This document shows positions 47,501-58,983 of a stretch of 64,000 bases of DNA, piece by piece. Source of the DNA: Cannabis sativa (taxonomy: Eukaryota; Streptophyta; Magnoliopsida; Rosales; Cannabaceae); NCBI RefSeq assembly GCF_029168945.1, contig NC_083601.1, positions 37,623,660 through 37,687,659 of the forward strand, in the 5' to 3' direction. Position 1 is the stretch's first letter; each line of letters opens with the position of its first letter. The translations under genes were made by a program, and so were the position numbers. The notes under the pieces are model-generated. The model did not search any database, was not told the DNA's origin, and saw only the letters and a program-made list of their open reading frames with translations.

Positions 47501-47881
47501 AGGTAAACTACACTGCCTTAATTTATATCTATATTATATAAGCTCACCTACAGGATGCAATATAGTGGTTTTTGAGAACTAGCAATAATTGAAAACTGGA
47601 ATAATTGTTTTGCGGAATAACTAAACAGTTGCCTTTATCAATAATCTTTACAAATGGGTATGTTTACAATTTTTTGACTAGCTGGTTATTATGGATTTTT
47701 GTAGGTTACTGGAGTAGAGGCACTGAAATCATTTTCGCAGAAATTTTTGACACCGTATCAACCTTGCATCAGTCACACCACAGTGGAAGATTTAGAGCGA
47801 AAAGTGTCCACACTTAGACAACAGTTAGAAGGTGCTGAAACAGAGCTTGAAAGACTAAGAAAAGGAAAGCAAAAGGCCTGA
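44581..47881 (+). CDS. GET3A: GET3a-type ATPase, tail-anchored protein targeting factor
   Basis: Cytosolic ATPase that carries tail-anchored proteins to the ER membrane (ArsA/GET3 family). Exons: 44581-44841, 45317-45441, 45768-45918, 46632-46742, 47155-47293, 47387-47502, 47705-47881 (TGA). They total 1080 nt, 359 residues. The deviant P-loop [10 protein letters not shown] is at residues 27-36. Switch [13 protein letters not shown], includes the catalytic Asp at residue 58. The A-loop region reads [15 protein letters not shown], and the hydrophobic-groove Met-rich zone covers exons 3-4. The CxxC zinc motif of fungal and animal GET3 is not present at the aligned site ([15 protein letters not shown]), which fits what is known of plant versions. 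The C-terminal tail is coiled-coil-like and basic (RLRKGKQKA). Start chosen at the first ATG, which opens [10 protein letters not shown]. Confidence 0.96.
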
Positions 47882-48872
47882 GTCTGAGTATGCCATTCCA
47901 CATTGATGTGCTAGCTCCTTAATAACTCACACCATCTGTCACTGCCTTTATTGTTGTCTAGGTAGTTTGATTTGGTTCTCTCACTATATTCTATTCTTTT
48001 TCTTTCTTATTGTACTTAATAATTATAAGTCGAATAATTAAATTGTGAAGGATTCACTCCTTGCTGATAAATGTGTTGTCACAAGTATAATTCAATTTTT
48101 TTTGAATATGAGACAATATGAGACAAAAACCCAGCGAAGAGCAATTAAAAGCACAATATGAGACAAAAACCCAGCGAAGAGCAATTAAAACAAGACTTTA
48201 ATTTAGCTAAACTATGGGTCAAAAAGCATATTGATGCTTCTACAAGAGAGGGGAAGAAAAGTTATTTATGATCACCCTTAAAATAGAGAATTGCTAAAAG
48301 ACAATTTTGGTGCTTAGCACTTTTCTCGTGCTTAGCACTTTTCTCGGTATCATATTACACTATATCACATAACTATATCACATATAGAAAGAGCTAAGTA
48401 CTATTGGTATAAATGAGTTATTTCATATGGTGTAATATTTCCATAGGAATAGTAAATTGTTTTCTATTAATACTGTAGACAATTTTAAATCATTTCAAAG
48501 GGGAAACCTGTAATCATTTCTTGCAATCAATTTAATATTATGTAATTCATTTAAAGAAGAAAAAAGTGTAAAGGCATTATTAAATGAGTTTAGCCAATAG
48601 GATATCACATAAAATCAGTTAGCCTTCTATAGCAAATGTTTAGACAATCCTAGCTAAAGAACATGGAACTTGGCTGATTATTCATACAATATAATATCAT
48701 TAAGGGTACAAAACATGCCCCAAAACCAACTAACCAATCAAGATGTCATTAGGCAAAATCACTCTTAAAAGAATAGGCGTACTCCTATAAAACATAGTAT
48801 TATCTCTTCTTTTTTCTGAACAAAAAGCATAGTATTATCTTTATTCCAAAGATGTGGCAATAACTTAAGATA
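47882..48872. other. Convergent intergenic region GET3A/URM1
   Basis: 3' UTRs of two convergent genes plus AT-rich spacer. It contains a 40-bp tandem duplication (see separate entry) and a short doublet GTGCTTAGCACTTTTCTC near 48310-48345. No gene. Confidence 0.6.
48113..48190. repeat. Two-copy 40-bp tandem repeat
   Basis: The unit starting ACAATATGAGACAAAAACCC occurs at 48113 and again at 48153, identical over about 38 bases. Confidence 0.92.
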
Positions 48873-50699
48873 CTACCCCCCGTGTAGGGTTGAAATAAAG
48901 ACAACAACATCCTTCTCTTCCAGTGTGGTGTTGAGTTGGCCACTCAACTCCCAGTCACAGTCATTCACAAGGACTAGAACACCTGGTCTCCTGCCAAAAA
49001 AACATATGAAAATCTGAGTAATCTACTAAAGAAACTAATACCTTACACTGCTCGTGATGGTGTTAACAACAGAATGTCAAATGGTAAAAATAAGTTGTTC
49101 TTACAAACACATCAAATGTTCTCAAGTGTTAGGCCCCATGGTTCGTTTCTCTTATACTATTACTAGGAGTGGAAATAAAATTCATACAGAGGAGTAAGTT
49201 TTGTAGTTTTGGTGAGCTGGCTTTTTGAGTGAGTAGAAGGGTGTTTTTGTAATTCCATTGTGTAAGGTGAGTTGCTCATTTAGAGCGTGTCTAACCACTG
49301 GCAGTGTGTGATTTATGCAACAAGTTGGTAATTCTTAGCATCTCATGGAGAGCAATGGCTCTCAATCTCTGTGAGACTACAGTCTCCTTTTGCATCTTTT
49401 ATCAACTATAGCTCACCAATTCAGTTCCCTTCTTCTACTGTTTTCACTACTCTCATTAACTCTGTGGTTGGTTTTCTTAGTTATTTTGGTTTGCTTTGTT
49501 GTATTGGAATCCCAGGGAGGCTCTCATCAGGTACACATAATTCCTAGTAATTTAAGAGATATAGTATCTATTTTGTTGATATCCTATGAACTTCAACGCT
49601 CATTTAGCCAGCTCTTTGCCAACTCTGAGACTTGAACCTCAAGACTAAGTGAAATTAAACACATGGATGGACCTCAAACTCAAGTAGCCCTCCAGATTTA
49701 AACAAGGGTCTCTAATCCTCAGAGCATTTTCATTTCCAACTTTCATGGCCAGCCATAAAATTCAATTTATAAAAAGTTTAAACACACTACTCCAAATTAA
49801 GCCGAGAACAACTTACACTGTGTCTCCTTTCATAAACATCTCAGGTCTTTCCTTGATCAAATTGATACGCACCCAAGCAAGCAAATCTTTCATAGTCAAC
49901 TGAGAAGTGAAATAAGATTTTATCATACAACTAACCACAATACTCAACCTAAAAAATAAACTTAATAGCCATTTCAGTCTATCAACAGAAGTTAAATTGT
50001 ACTTTACCTTCTCTACTCCATTTTGAGTTTCAACATCAACTTTATGAATCTTTTTAGATTCACAAAGGAGTTCTAATCCCCCACTGCATTCAACAAAGTA
50101 AACAGTAATGAGGTTCCGACGAAACAAGATTAAAATAGAGAAAAAGATGCCAATGTCAAATACGCCAGATCACACATGATTTACATATACACATAAAACC
50201 CATGGAACGTAACTTTACAGAAAAATAGATCACCTACCACCAATGGCCAACGGTACAAGCCAATTAAAAGTATAGGTCGCACATAAAAAGCCGTTTCATT
50301 ATAATTTTTGTGTGTAGAGAACCAAATCATCAATGACAATTTATCAAAACTATTCATGCACAAATTATTAGGTACAATTCAAGAGGTTCAATCAAAGATT
50401 TCACTCCTCAAATAAAACAAAGGCAGAAATAATTCTGAATTTCGTTTCTCTTACTGTGCCACCCTTTTGCATAAAATTCAACTTGGTATCACCAAAAATC
50501 CATTTTCCAAAAAATATTTATAATGTTCTTTGATTATACACTCAAAATTCTTGATACGTATAATAATTTATTCATACATGCCGTGTCTTGATTATTCAAA
50601 CATATACAGTTTTAAATCAACTACAAAAGTTGATGATACTGCTAAGTTACAAAGCATATAAAACAAAGTTAGTTACCCGAATTCCAGAGTCAATTGCAT
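48873..50699 (-). CDS. URM1: Ubiquitin-related modifier 1 (URM1)
   Basis: Sulfur carrier for 2-thiolation of wobble uridine in tRNAs, also a protein modifier; acts in the cytosol after activation by an MOCS3/Uba4-type enzyme. Exons in coding order: 50699-50677, 50083-50008, 49899-49817, 48990-48873. They sum to 300 nt, 99 residues, the usual URM1 length. Conserved blocks: [47 protein letters not shown] and the C-terminal STLHGG, whose final Gly-Gly is thiocarboxylated in the family. The first coding exon is only 23 nt, so the ATG is easily missed. Intron 1 (593 bp) and intron 3 (826 bp) hold no other recognisable feature. The region 50 bp upstream of the ATG is part of a 471-bp duplication. 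Confidence 0.95.
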
Positions 50700-50749
50700 G
50701 TTCCCTGCAGCGTTTTAAATTCCTAAGAAAATAAGAAAAAGAAATAGTG

Positions 50750-51220
50750 TTGTCAGCATATTGAGGTCCTCGGAGACCCATCAGAAATTAGTAGAACACT
50801 TAGAACAACACACAGAAATTTGAAGGAATGTTTAAAAACCAAAGATTTCTTTACGGGCTCTCTCAGAAACAAATTCCCAAACAGTTGGTGTGCACAAAGA
50901 AAGATTTAAGCAAAACACAGGTAAATAGAAAAGAATACAATTAGTCATTAGACAAACACAATGTTCAACAACCAAAAGCTTCTTTACGGACTCTCTTATA
51001 GAACTTTCTTCAAACATTTAACCTGCACAAAGCAAGACTAAGAAAAACACAAAAGCAATCAAAAGCAAGACAAAAACTAATTCTTCAAACAACTTCGCGT
51101 GCACAAATTCATCCTTAACAATAACATCCTACTGTTGAAAATAAAAAAACTACCATTGGTGTAAGAAATCAAAATACTTACTGTATCAATATTTCGTGAA
51201 CAACCGTGAAGATTGATGAG
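50750..51220. repeat. 471-bp direct repeat, copy 1 (URM1 promoter-proximal)
   Basis: Runs from TTGTCAGCATATTGAGG to GAAGATTGATGAG. I find no difference from 52883-53353 when read side by side. Within it, two related sub-blocks (ACCAAAGATTTCTTTACGGG and ACCAAAAGCTTCTTTACGGA) are spaced about 125 bp apart. Position suggests URM1 promoter or 5' UTR. Confidence 0.95.
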
Positions 51221-52882
51221 TGAGGATACTATCAATATACTAATAATCCACAAATTAATTATGCATTTATGACCATATAATATCTTAAATATTTATACTA
51301 ATAATTAATTTGTATAAATAAGGTAATTATACAAATTAGTACAATTAATTATATGGAATGAATTAAATGCAAAATTAAAGACTATACTTAATGGCAGATT
51401 TTTCAAATTTTATTAATTTAAACAATAAATTACATAAATTTGGTAATAAATAATTAAATGCACAATTATACAAATTGCACAATTATTACATGCCTAAATA
51501 AATCATGTAATTAATTACCATATTAAAACAAATTTCCATTTTCAGTTTATACTAAATAACATATTAATTCTAAATATATGTATTAAATTAAAAATGGAAA
51601 TTAATGAATGTAATTTATTGACTAAATTAACAATAGGAGAATAATTTATATTTCCAAATAAATAAAAAAATATATAAAAAAAATCGAAATTTTTTTCCCT
51701 TTTTTTTTTTTTTTTTTTTTTTTTGAAAAATACACTGCCATAAGCGACATGATAAAATTTCCTTAAACTTCCAAAAATCATGAAATCAATTCCAAATGAA
51801 TCTAAATGCAAAAATTAAGACATTCATATAGATTTTATGCATCGAAAATACATAAAACAAAGATTTAAAAATCACCAAAATTTTCTGAAAAATAATTTTG
51901 AGATTTCTTTGTTTTTTCAAAGTGGATTTTCATGCTTAGAACAATCTATATTAATATATGAATGTATTAATACATATACAATATATATATAAATATATAT
52001 ACATATATATACAGAAAAATAAAAATACTGTATGTATATATATAAACATGAAATGTATATATGTATATATTTGTATATAGCATTTAGATATATAAATAAT
52101 ATATATATATACAACATATATACGTAATGAAATGAAGAAAAAATATATATATATATATATATGTATATGAATATATATATATATGAACTGAATGAATAAA
52201 CAAGTATATATGTATGAAAATATATATGTATATATATAATTGGGATTGAATGAATATGAATATATAAATATATACCCCAACGAAAATAAATATATATATC
52301 AACACTGAATTAAATATATATATATAAACATTGTATATACGAGTATATATATATGAAACTCAAACTAAAATCAAGGCAGAGATAAAAACCGCTCTGATAC
52401 CAACTGTTAGACATTTATATGTATAAACTGAAATATATATGTTTAAGTATAAAGTGCGGAATTAATCAAACATATATGCACTATAATTTAAGGATCGAAA
52501 TACCTCCAGTCATTGATTCTTGAGCTTCAAACCCACATAAGCTTTGATCTGCAAAGGAAATTGACTACCATGGGTAATCGGGCTTCCTCGCTCTCTCAAC
52601 TCTCTTTAGATGGAATTTGCTGTTATGAACAGAATGAGTGAGGAGCTCGGGGACCGTGACCCTATATTTATAGGTGAGATACTCCATCAGTATCTGTGCC
52701 ACATTAATTGTCAGAATATTTTGACAATTAATTCAGAAAATCAAATCAGGTAATGAATATAGAAATCTGACCATATATAGAATATTACGTAATTGATTCT
52801 GTCCAGATTCAATGAATATAAAATATTCATTTATCAGAATCAATAATATTATTTTATTTCCTTAATTAGAAATATTCTAATA
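51221..52882 (-). mobile_element. LTR-retrotransposon fragment (one LTR, PBS, AT-rich internal part) between direct repeats
   Basis: On the minus strand an LTR-like segment (52882-52405, ending TCTAACA, with a TATAAATATAGGG box near 52677) is followed by the primer-binding site TGGTATCAGAGC (52402-52391). Non-coding AT-rich DNA comes next, including long (AT)n/TATATG stretches (51950-52350) and a 25-base T run at 51700-51724. No gag-pol and no second LTR are present. Confidence 0.7.
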
Positions 52883-53353
52883 TTGTCAGCATATTGAGGT
52901 CCTCGGAGACCCATCAGAAATTAGTAGAACACTTAGAACAACACACAGAAATTTGAAGGAATGTTTAAAAACCAAAGATTTCTTTACGGGCTCTCTCAGA
53001 AACAAATTCCCAAACAGTTGGTGTGCACAAAGAAAGATTTAAGCAAAACACAGGTAAATAGAAAAGAATACAATTAGTCATTAGACAAACACAATGTTCA
53101 ACAACCAAAAGCTTCTTTACGGACTCTCTTATAGAACTTTCTTCAAACATTTAACCTGCACAAAGCAAGACTAAGAAAAACACAAAAGCAATCAAAAGCA
53201 AGACAAAAACTAATTCTTCAAACAACTTCGCGTGCACAAATTCATCCTTAACAATAACATCCTACTGTTGAAAATAAAAAAACTACCATTGGTGTAAGAA
53301 ATCAAAATACTTACTGTATCAATATTTCGTGAACAACCGTGAAGATTGATGAG
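52883..53353. repeat. 471-bp direct repeat, copy 2
   Basis: Apparent identical copy of 50750-51220 lying about 2.1 kb farther from URM1. Its right flank (ACAAATTTTCCAAAAG) is presumably the original upstream neighbour. Confidence 0.95.
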
Positions 53354-53539
53354 ACAAATTTTCCAAAAGTGGATTGACAAGTATGATTCTTCAAAGAGAT
53401 AAACGCTGCTTTTTCTTTTGATTATTCCGGCATCTTTGCTTTCTTTTTATTATATTTGGGGGCAAAAACTTAATAATTGTGTAAAATGTTACGCATGTGA
53501 ACCAAATCCAATATTTATTTACTAAGTTGATAAATAAAA

Positions 53540-55150
53540 GACAAAAAAATTAACTAAATCCGAAGTAAAAATACATATAATTCCGTTACTAAATTCGGTA
53601 ACAAATCAGTTGGAATAGACTCTAAATTAAAACGCCGATCAAGATATAAAATAGAAGCCCTAGCAAAATTATGACCAACCCTATTTATTGATCGTTTAAC
53701 AAAATAAACTGAAACATTAGACAACTGAACTCACACAATAAATTTTTACAATCTTGAATAATACTATTGAACAAAAACAGCATAACAATAGAACTTCGTA
53801 AAGCTTGTGCCACCGTGAGGCAATCGGTCTCCACATGCACTCCCGACCAACATTTTTCTTTGATCCAACTAAGCGCCTCCTTGACCCCTAAAGACTTAGC
53901 AATAACAGGGTCAATGACACCATGGTTGAACAAAGAACACCCCTCTAAGAACAGACCTTTGTCATCTCTAGCCACCAAATCGATCACATGGCTACGACCT
54001 CCTTCAAAGATTGTTGCGTCCACATTGACCTTGATTCTATTAACTGGTGGAACTGTCCAATGCTCAGCTCTGTCACCTGCCTGAAAACCAAACCCCGACG
54101 ACTCTAAACTAGAGTTTTGAGCATTTCTCCATTGATCAAGATGACCTTTAGCGTAAGCAACAACATTGTCAGCCGAAAAACACTTACCATTTCAAACAAG
54201 ATTGTTTCGAGCCCCCCAAACAACCCAACAAATAGTGACAAACAAGAACTTCTGCTCGAGATCCAAGATCTTAAAACAATTCATACATCAATTAAGAAAA
54301 TATGTACCAATTGTACCCACAGTTCCAATCCCCGCCCTATTCCATACCAACTATACGGTCTGATACGTAACAAGGTTGTGCAAAATAGTCTATTCAGCAC
54401 AGTAGAAAAGAGGACAAAGGGAAGAAACATCAACATGTTTAGTACAGTGTCAATGTTGGAAGACAAGCCATACAAGCCCGCCAAAGTAAATTCTTAATTT
54501 TTGGAGGAACTTTTAAACTCCAAAGTTTCTTCCAAAACAAAGAGCTTTCTAAATCATCCCACCCACCACGCTGTTGTTGAAGAAGATTGTAGGCACTTTT
54601 AGCACTATAAATACCATATACTTCTCCTGACCAAGCTAGATGATCACTTGCTTGAGTTAAATTAATCGGGATGCTGAGAATCAATTTACAGTGTCGCTCG
54701 ATAAATAATCCTCAAGAATTTCCTCATCCCAGCTACCACCATATACCCTCATCAAGTTACAGACCTTTGCCGTTGAAAGGACCGAGTGTGTCGATTGCAC
54801 GCAAGGATGCACAGGGTCGAGTAGCCACAATTGAGATAAAACATTGATAAGACTTTTGTTACCTACACACCATCGAACCCCCGCCTTGACCAATTGTTTA
54901 GATTCTAAGATACTTCTCCAGATAAAGCTAGGGGTTGTTATCAAGGGAGGCATCTAAGATAGAGCCATGAGAATAATACCTTGCTTGAAAAATGTGGCCA
55001 GCAAGAGAGTTACTCCGAGTCAAGAGCCTCCAGCCTTATTTTTCCAAGAGTGCTAAGTTAAAGTCCCTCAAATTTCGAAATCTCATGCCTCCGCTCCACT
55101 TAGATCAGCTCAATCTATCCCAATACATCCAATAAAAGCATTTACTTATT
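53540..55150 (-). pseudogene. LINE ORF2 remnant (end of RT, zf-RVT, RNase H)
   Basis: Minus strand, from the right: FYWMYWDRL near 55130, GGMRFRNLRDFNLALL near 55080, SLAGHIFQARYYSHG near 55000, then 54953-54681 (PSFIWRSILESKQLVKAGVRW). Next is 54684-54439 with AWSGEVYGIYSAKSAYNLL, LWSLKVPPKIKNLLWRACMA, a frame-shifted stretch to about 54120, and the RNase H-like domain 54023-53685 (VDATIFEG in other frame, AKSLGVKEALSWIKEKCW, VETDCLTVAQALRSS). The tail VKRSANRVGHNFARAS is readable near 53700-53650. Stops and shifts throughout; target duplications not found. Confidence 0.8.
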
Positions 55151-58100
55151 TTATTTGAGGACTGCCTTTTAAGGAGTGCATAATATATTTTTTTTTTCTT
55201 AACTATATTACACATAATAATTTATTAGGCCACTTTTTTATTTTTTGAAAGTTTTAGGCCATGCATTAATCTAAAATTTTTATTTTAATTAATCAAATTA
55301 CTTTGGAGAATTTCATAAAAAATTACTTTCGAGAAAAAAAATAATGATAAATAAAGATACATATTTTTTTAATATATATTATATACGTTTTATATATTTG
55401 TATTATAATTATAATGTTAAAAAGGTATAACATATTATATTGTATATTATTATATTAAATTATATTACATTATATTTTTATATGGTGCTATATTTAGTGT
55501 AGATTTATATATGCATACAAATATTTAATATCATGCAAATGCAAAGGGTTAGAATCATATTTTTTAATTGCTCAGTTAAATTTGAGGGTTCAAATATTTG
55601 TATAAAATTTAAAGCTTTTCTAGTCTTAACCTAATAATATTGACTCATAAACTAATACTTATTAATGCGCCAATCACGTAAAAACTATGATTTTATTTCT
55701 TTATTATTTATCTATTTCTTTAACTTTCACATATTTTATATTAAATTTTAAAAATCTCGGTAAATAAAAATAAAAAGAAAATTATATCTTTGTATCTAGA
55801 TGTGTGTTGATCGTATATTGACCATTTGCTAAAGATTTGATCGGGTATTAATTGGAGAAAATTAATTTGGAAGTTTCATTTTTTAAAAAATGGAACTCGC
55901 ACTTATTGCTCAAAATTTCGTAAGTACAGAACAAGAAATTTATGGGCTGGTTGAAGAATTTTTTTTAGAAAAGTTTCCTATGAGTTGTGGACGTGTCTAA
56001 TTCGTGTATGAGTTGTCCAATAATACGAGTATATCATCTATAAATACTTATATTAGCAGCCAGATTTCCCATCTCTTTGAATTTTATTCTTATTTTGTGA
56101 AAAAATAATGTATTTGCTTTGTAGAGGAGAGCGAGTTCAACTCTACCTCAGTGTTTATATCTTTGCTATTGCTTTTACTCTGTAATCAAGTCAACCAAGA
56201 AGACAAAAAAAAAGTATAAACCTTTGGGAGAAGGTTTTTCAAGCTTTCGAGAGAAAGTGTTTCAAGTCTTACCTTGAGAGGAAGCAAGCATTGTTTATGT
56301 AGATTGAAGAGAGTTTGAATACTTGAAGTTTCAGCAAGATTCATTTGAGAATGTGGATTACATCAAGTTTGGGACATATAATAAGAGGGAGTCTATTTAT
56401 GCATAAGTCAATTACTTTGTATCTTTGAGATCTATCTAATGAATTTTATCTCTGGGTGTGATCACGTGAACTAGTAATAATTTGCAAGGATTGTTGATAC
56501 CATGTATAAAAATCTTGTGTATCTTTATTTTTCTGCACTTTTATTCTTTGCTAGTTTCTTTATTATATAGGCATAGACTCGTATTTTGTAGCTACAGAAT
56601 AATTATTTTAGTACCATATTTATTATTTTTAATTGAATAAACAAATAATAAATTGCTAATATTAAATTTTAAAGCTGATACTTTTAACATTAAATGCAAT
56701 ATACTCAACACATTCATAATACGCAATTGAAGAAGCTAAACTTGTTAATGTATTCAGAAACATTCCTGGTGTTGACATTATTAACGTTGAGAAGCTTTAA
56801 ACTAGCTCTTTCAAAAATGTAATCAACATATTTTGTGAGGAATATATATTATCTGAAGTATACATTCATTGGTTAGCAAATTCCTTGAGCACTATACATC
56901 AAACAATCAAGCATTTCGACAACCGTATGTTACAAGATACTTAAACTAAGTCAAATAAAATAGTTATCTTATTTAAAATAAAAGCAGTTGCATATTATTT
57001 ATTGCCTATTAGTTAAAAATATATAAAATGTTTAGAATATTCACATTTTATAACTTTTCTATGGATTGGATAAAAAATAACTAATATCCTACTCTTATAA
57101 ATAGGAGAGAAAATATTGTAAAATGGAATGACCAAAATTCTAACTTAGAGAAATTCTTTCAAATTGTATTTCTATTCATAAAATTCCAAGTAAGCGTAAA
57201 TTAATATGAGTAATTTGCGGCATAATTATCTAAGTTTAATTCTCAATTGCAAATAAGTACTTAAGTTTATTTTTTGGCGGTAATAATACCTAAGCAATGA
57301 TTCTAGAACTTTTGGAGGTACCTGGTTATTAAATGTTAAGTAAATTACCACGTGACAATCCTTAATTGATCCAAGTCACTAAATTTTTAATTTTTTTTTT
57401 TAAAAAAAAATTAGTTTAGATATACCAATAAGAAAATAACATGTGGATAATGACTTAACATTTAAAAGTCTAATATTTTTAGAATTCCAGAAATATATGT
57501 ATTATTACTGTTAAAAATTAAATTTAAATATTTATTTGCAACTATGAGTTAAACTTAAATATTTATGTCACAAATTACTCAATTAATATTAACGAATTTA
57601 TGAATTAACACATGTCTTTACACATATTTATCAATTAAATAAAAACAAACAAATAGGCAAAGGTTAAATGAAAAGAGGGAGAAAATATAAGATAATTAAG
57701 AAAAAGTATACACATTTATTCCTTCAAAGAGTGGTGCTCTATTTTACCTTTATGTGAAGAATGTACAATTTTATATTCTTTAGCTATTGTATTAGACTAT
57801 GATTAATGGAAATTTAAAATTTGACATAAAAATTGAATTTGTGCTATATTTCAAAAAAAAATTAAATATATTAATAATCATTTATTTTTTGAGAATATAT
57901 ATAAAAATTGTTTTTTTTTTATTCTTTTATTATTTAAATAATGATAATATAAATAAAAAATATAAAATTTAGTAAAAGTTAATAAATTATAATAATTAGT
58001 GATATTTTAGTAAATAAAAAAATATTAAATTTAATATAATACTATATTTTGTATCAAATTTAATAAAATTTTTAGCACGTGGCAAATTTAGTACACTTTT

Positions 58101-58983
58101 TAAATATCATTAGAGTATATTTATTTTTACAAGTGTACTAAAATAGAGCAATAAACCATTTTTGGAACTCCATTAAATATGCTCTTATCTATTTAAGTAG
58201 TTAACCTCAAATTATGGACATAATGCTCTAAAATAGTGCAAGAGTGTAATATTCGAGTGGTTGGTTTACCATATTTTGGTCATCTGATTTGTGATATTTG
58301 TGTAGCTTTCATTCAGATTTCAGACTGATTTTTAGATTTCTAAGTTCTAACCGTTCAATTATAAATTATAATAATTATGTTCTTTCAAAAACAAAAAAGT
58401 TATAAATTATAATTAAACTGAAAGTTGTCCTTTTAAAAAAATTAATAAATAAAATTTAAAATAATAATTAATTATCATATCTCACATCAAAATTTTAGAG
58501 TTATTATTTTTAAAATAAAAATCAATCATTTTTTTTGACATAAACATCAATCATTTAATCATAAATATATTTAAAAAATAATAAACTGAAGAGATATGTA
58601 TAAAATAGACTCTGACCAAACAAAGAAAAAACCTTTTCTTAAAAGGGCCTTGAAGTTTGGGTTGCTAGTTGCTATAAATGACAAAGCTTTAAAACCACCA
58701 TCATCACCACCGAGTTGCACTGTCCCTGACTCTCTGGAAATTCAGATTTCCGAACACTTCTTCAAGCCCGCTCTTCCTTCCTTCCTTCCTTGTATATATC
58801 TCTACTGCGTTTCTCTCATCAACCCCTCTGCCTACTCTAATCTTCAATTACCTGAATTGGGCATCTTTTTTGGATCCTTCTACATCTGGGTCTCTTCCGA
58901 AACCGCCAAATTTGAAGACTACGAGAAAGACTTGTTATTACCTCTGCAAATTAGGGTTTACTTTTTTTCTTTTTGTTGAAGTA
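55151..58983. other. AT-rich intergenic region upstream of PEX16
   Basis: Nearly 4 kb without a recognisable gene. Around 55800-56560 a less AT-rich stretch (GAGAGCGAGTTCAACTC, GGGAGAAGGTTTTTCAAGC, GGGTGTGATCACGTGAAC) has the look of an LTR or its remnant, but no paired copy or protein exists here. The last 380 bases (58596-58980) form the probable 5' UTR and promoter of PEX16; the open frame there ends at 58979 and shows no domain, so it is not called a gene. Confidence 0.45.

Noticed and set aside
50832..51017. 61-codon ORF present identically at 50832 and 52965 on the minus strand
   Set aside because: The identity reflects the 471-bp DNA duplication; the peptide has no recognisable domain and overlaps the URM1 upstream region.
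51917..52305. Tyr/Ile-rich minus-strand ORFs
   Set aside because: Translation of TATATG/(AT)n microsatellite DNA inside the LTR-element fragment.
58596..58979. 127-codon open frame just before PEX16
   Set aside because: No domain, ends five bases before the PEX16 ATG, Pro/Ser-rich and hydrophobic mix typical of a chance frame in a 5' UTR.
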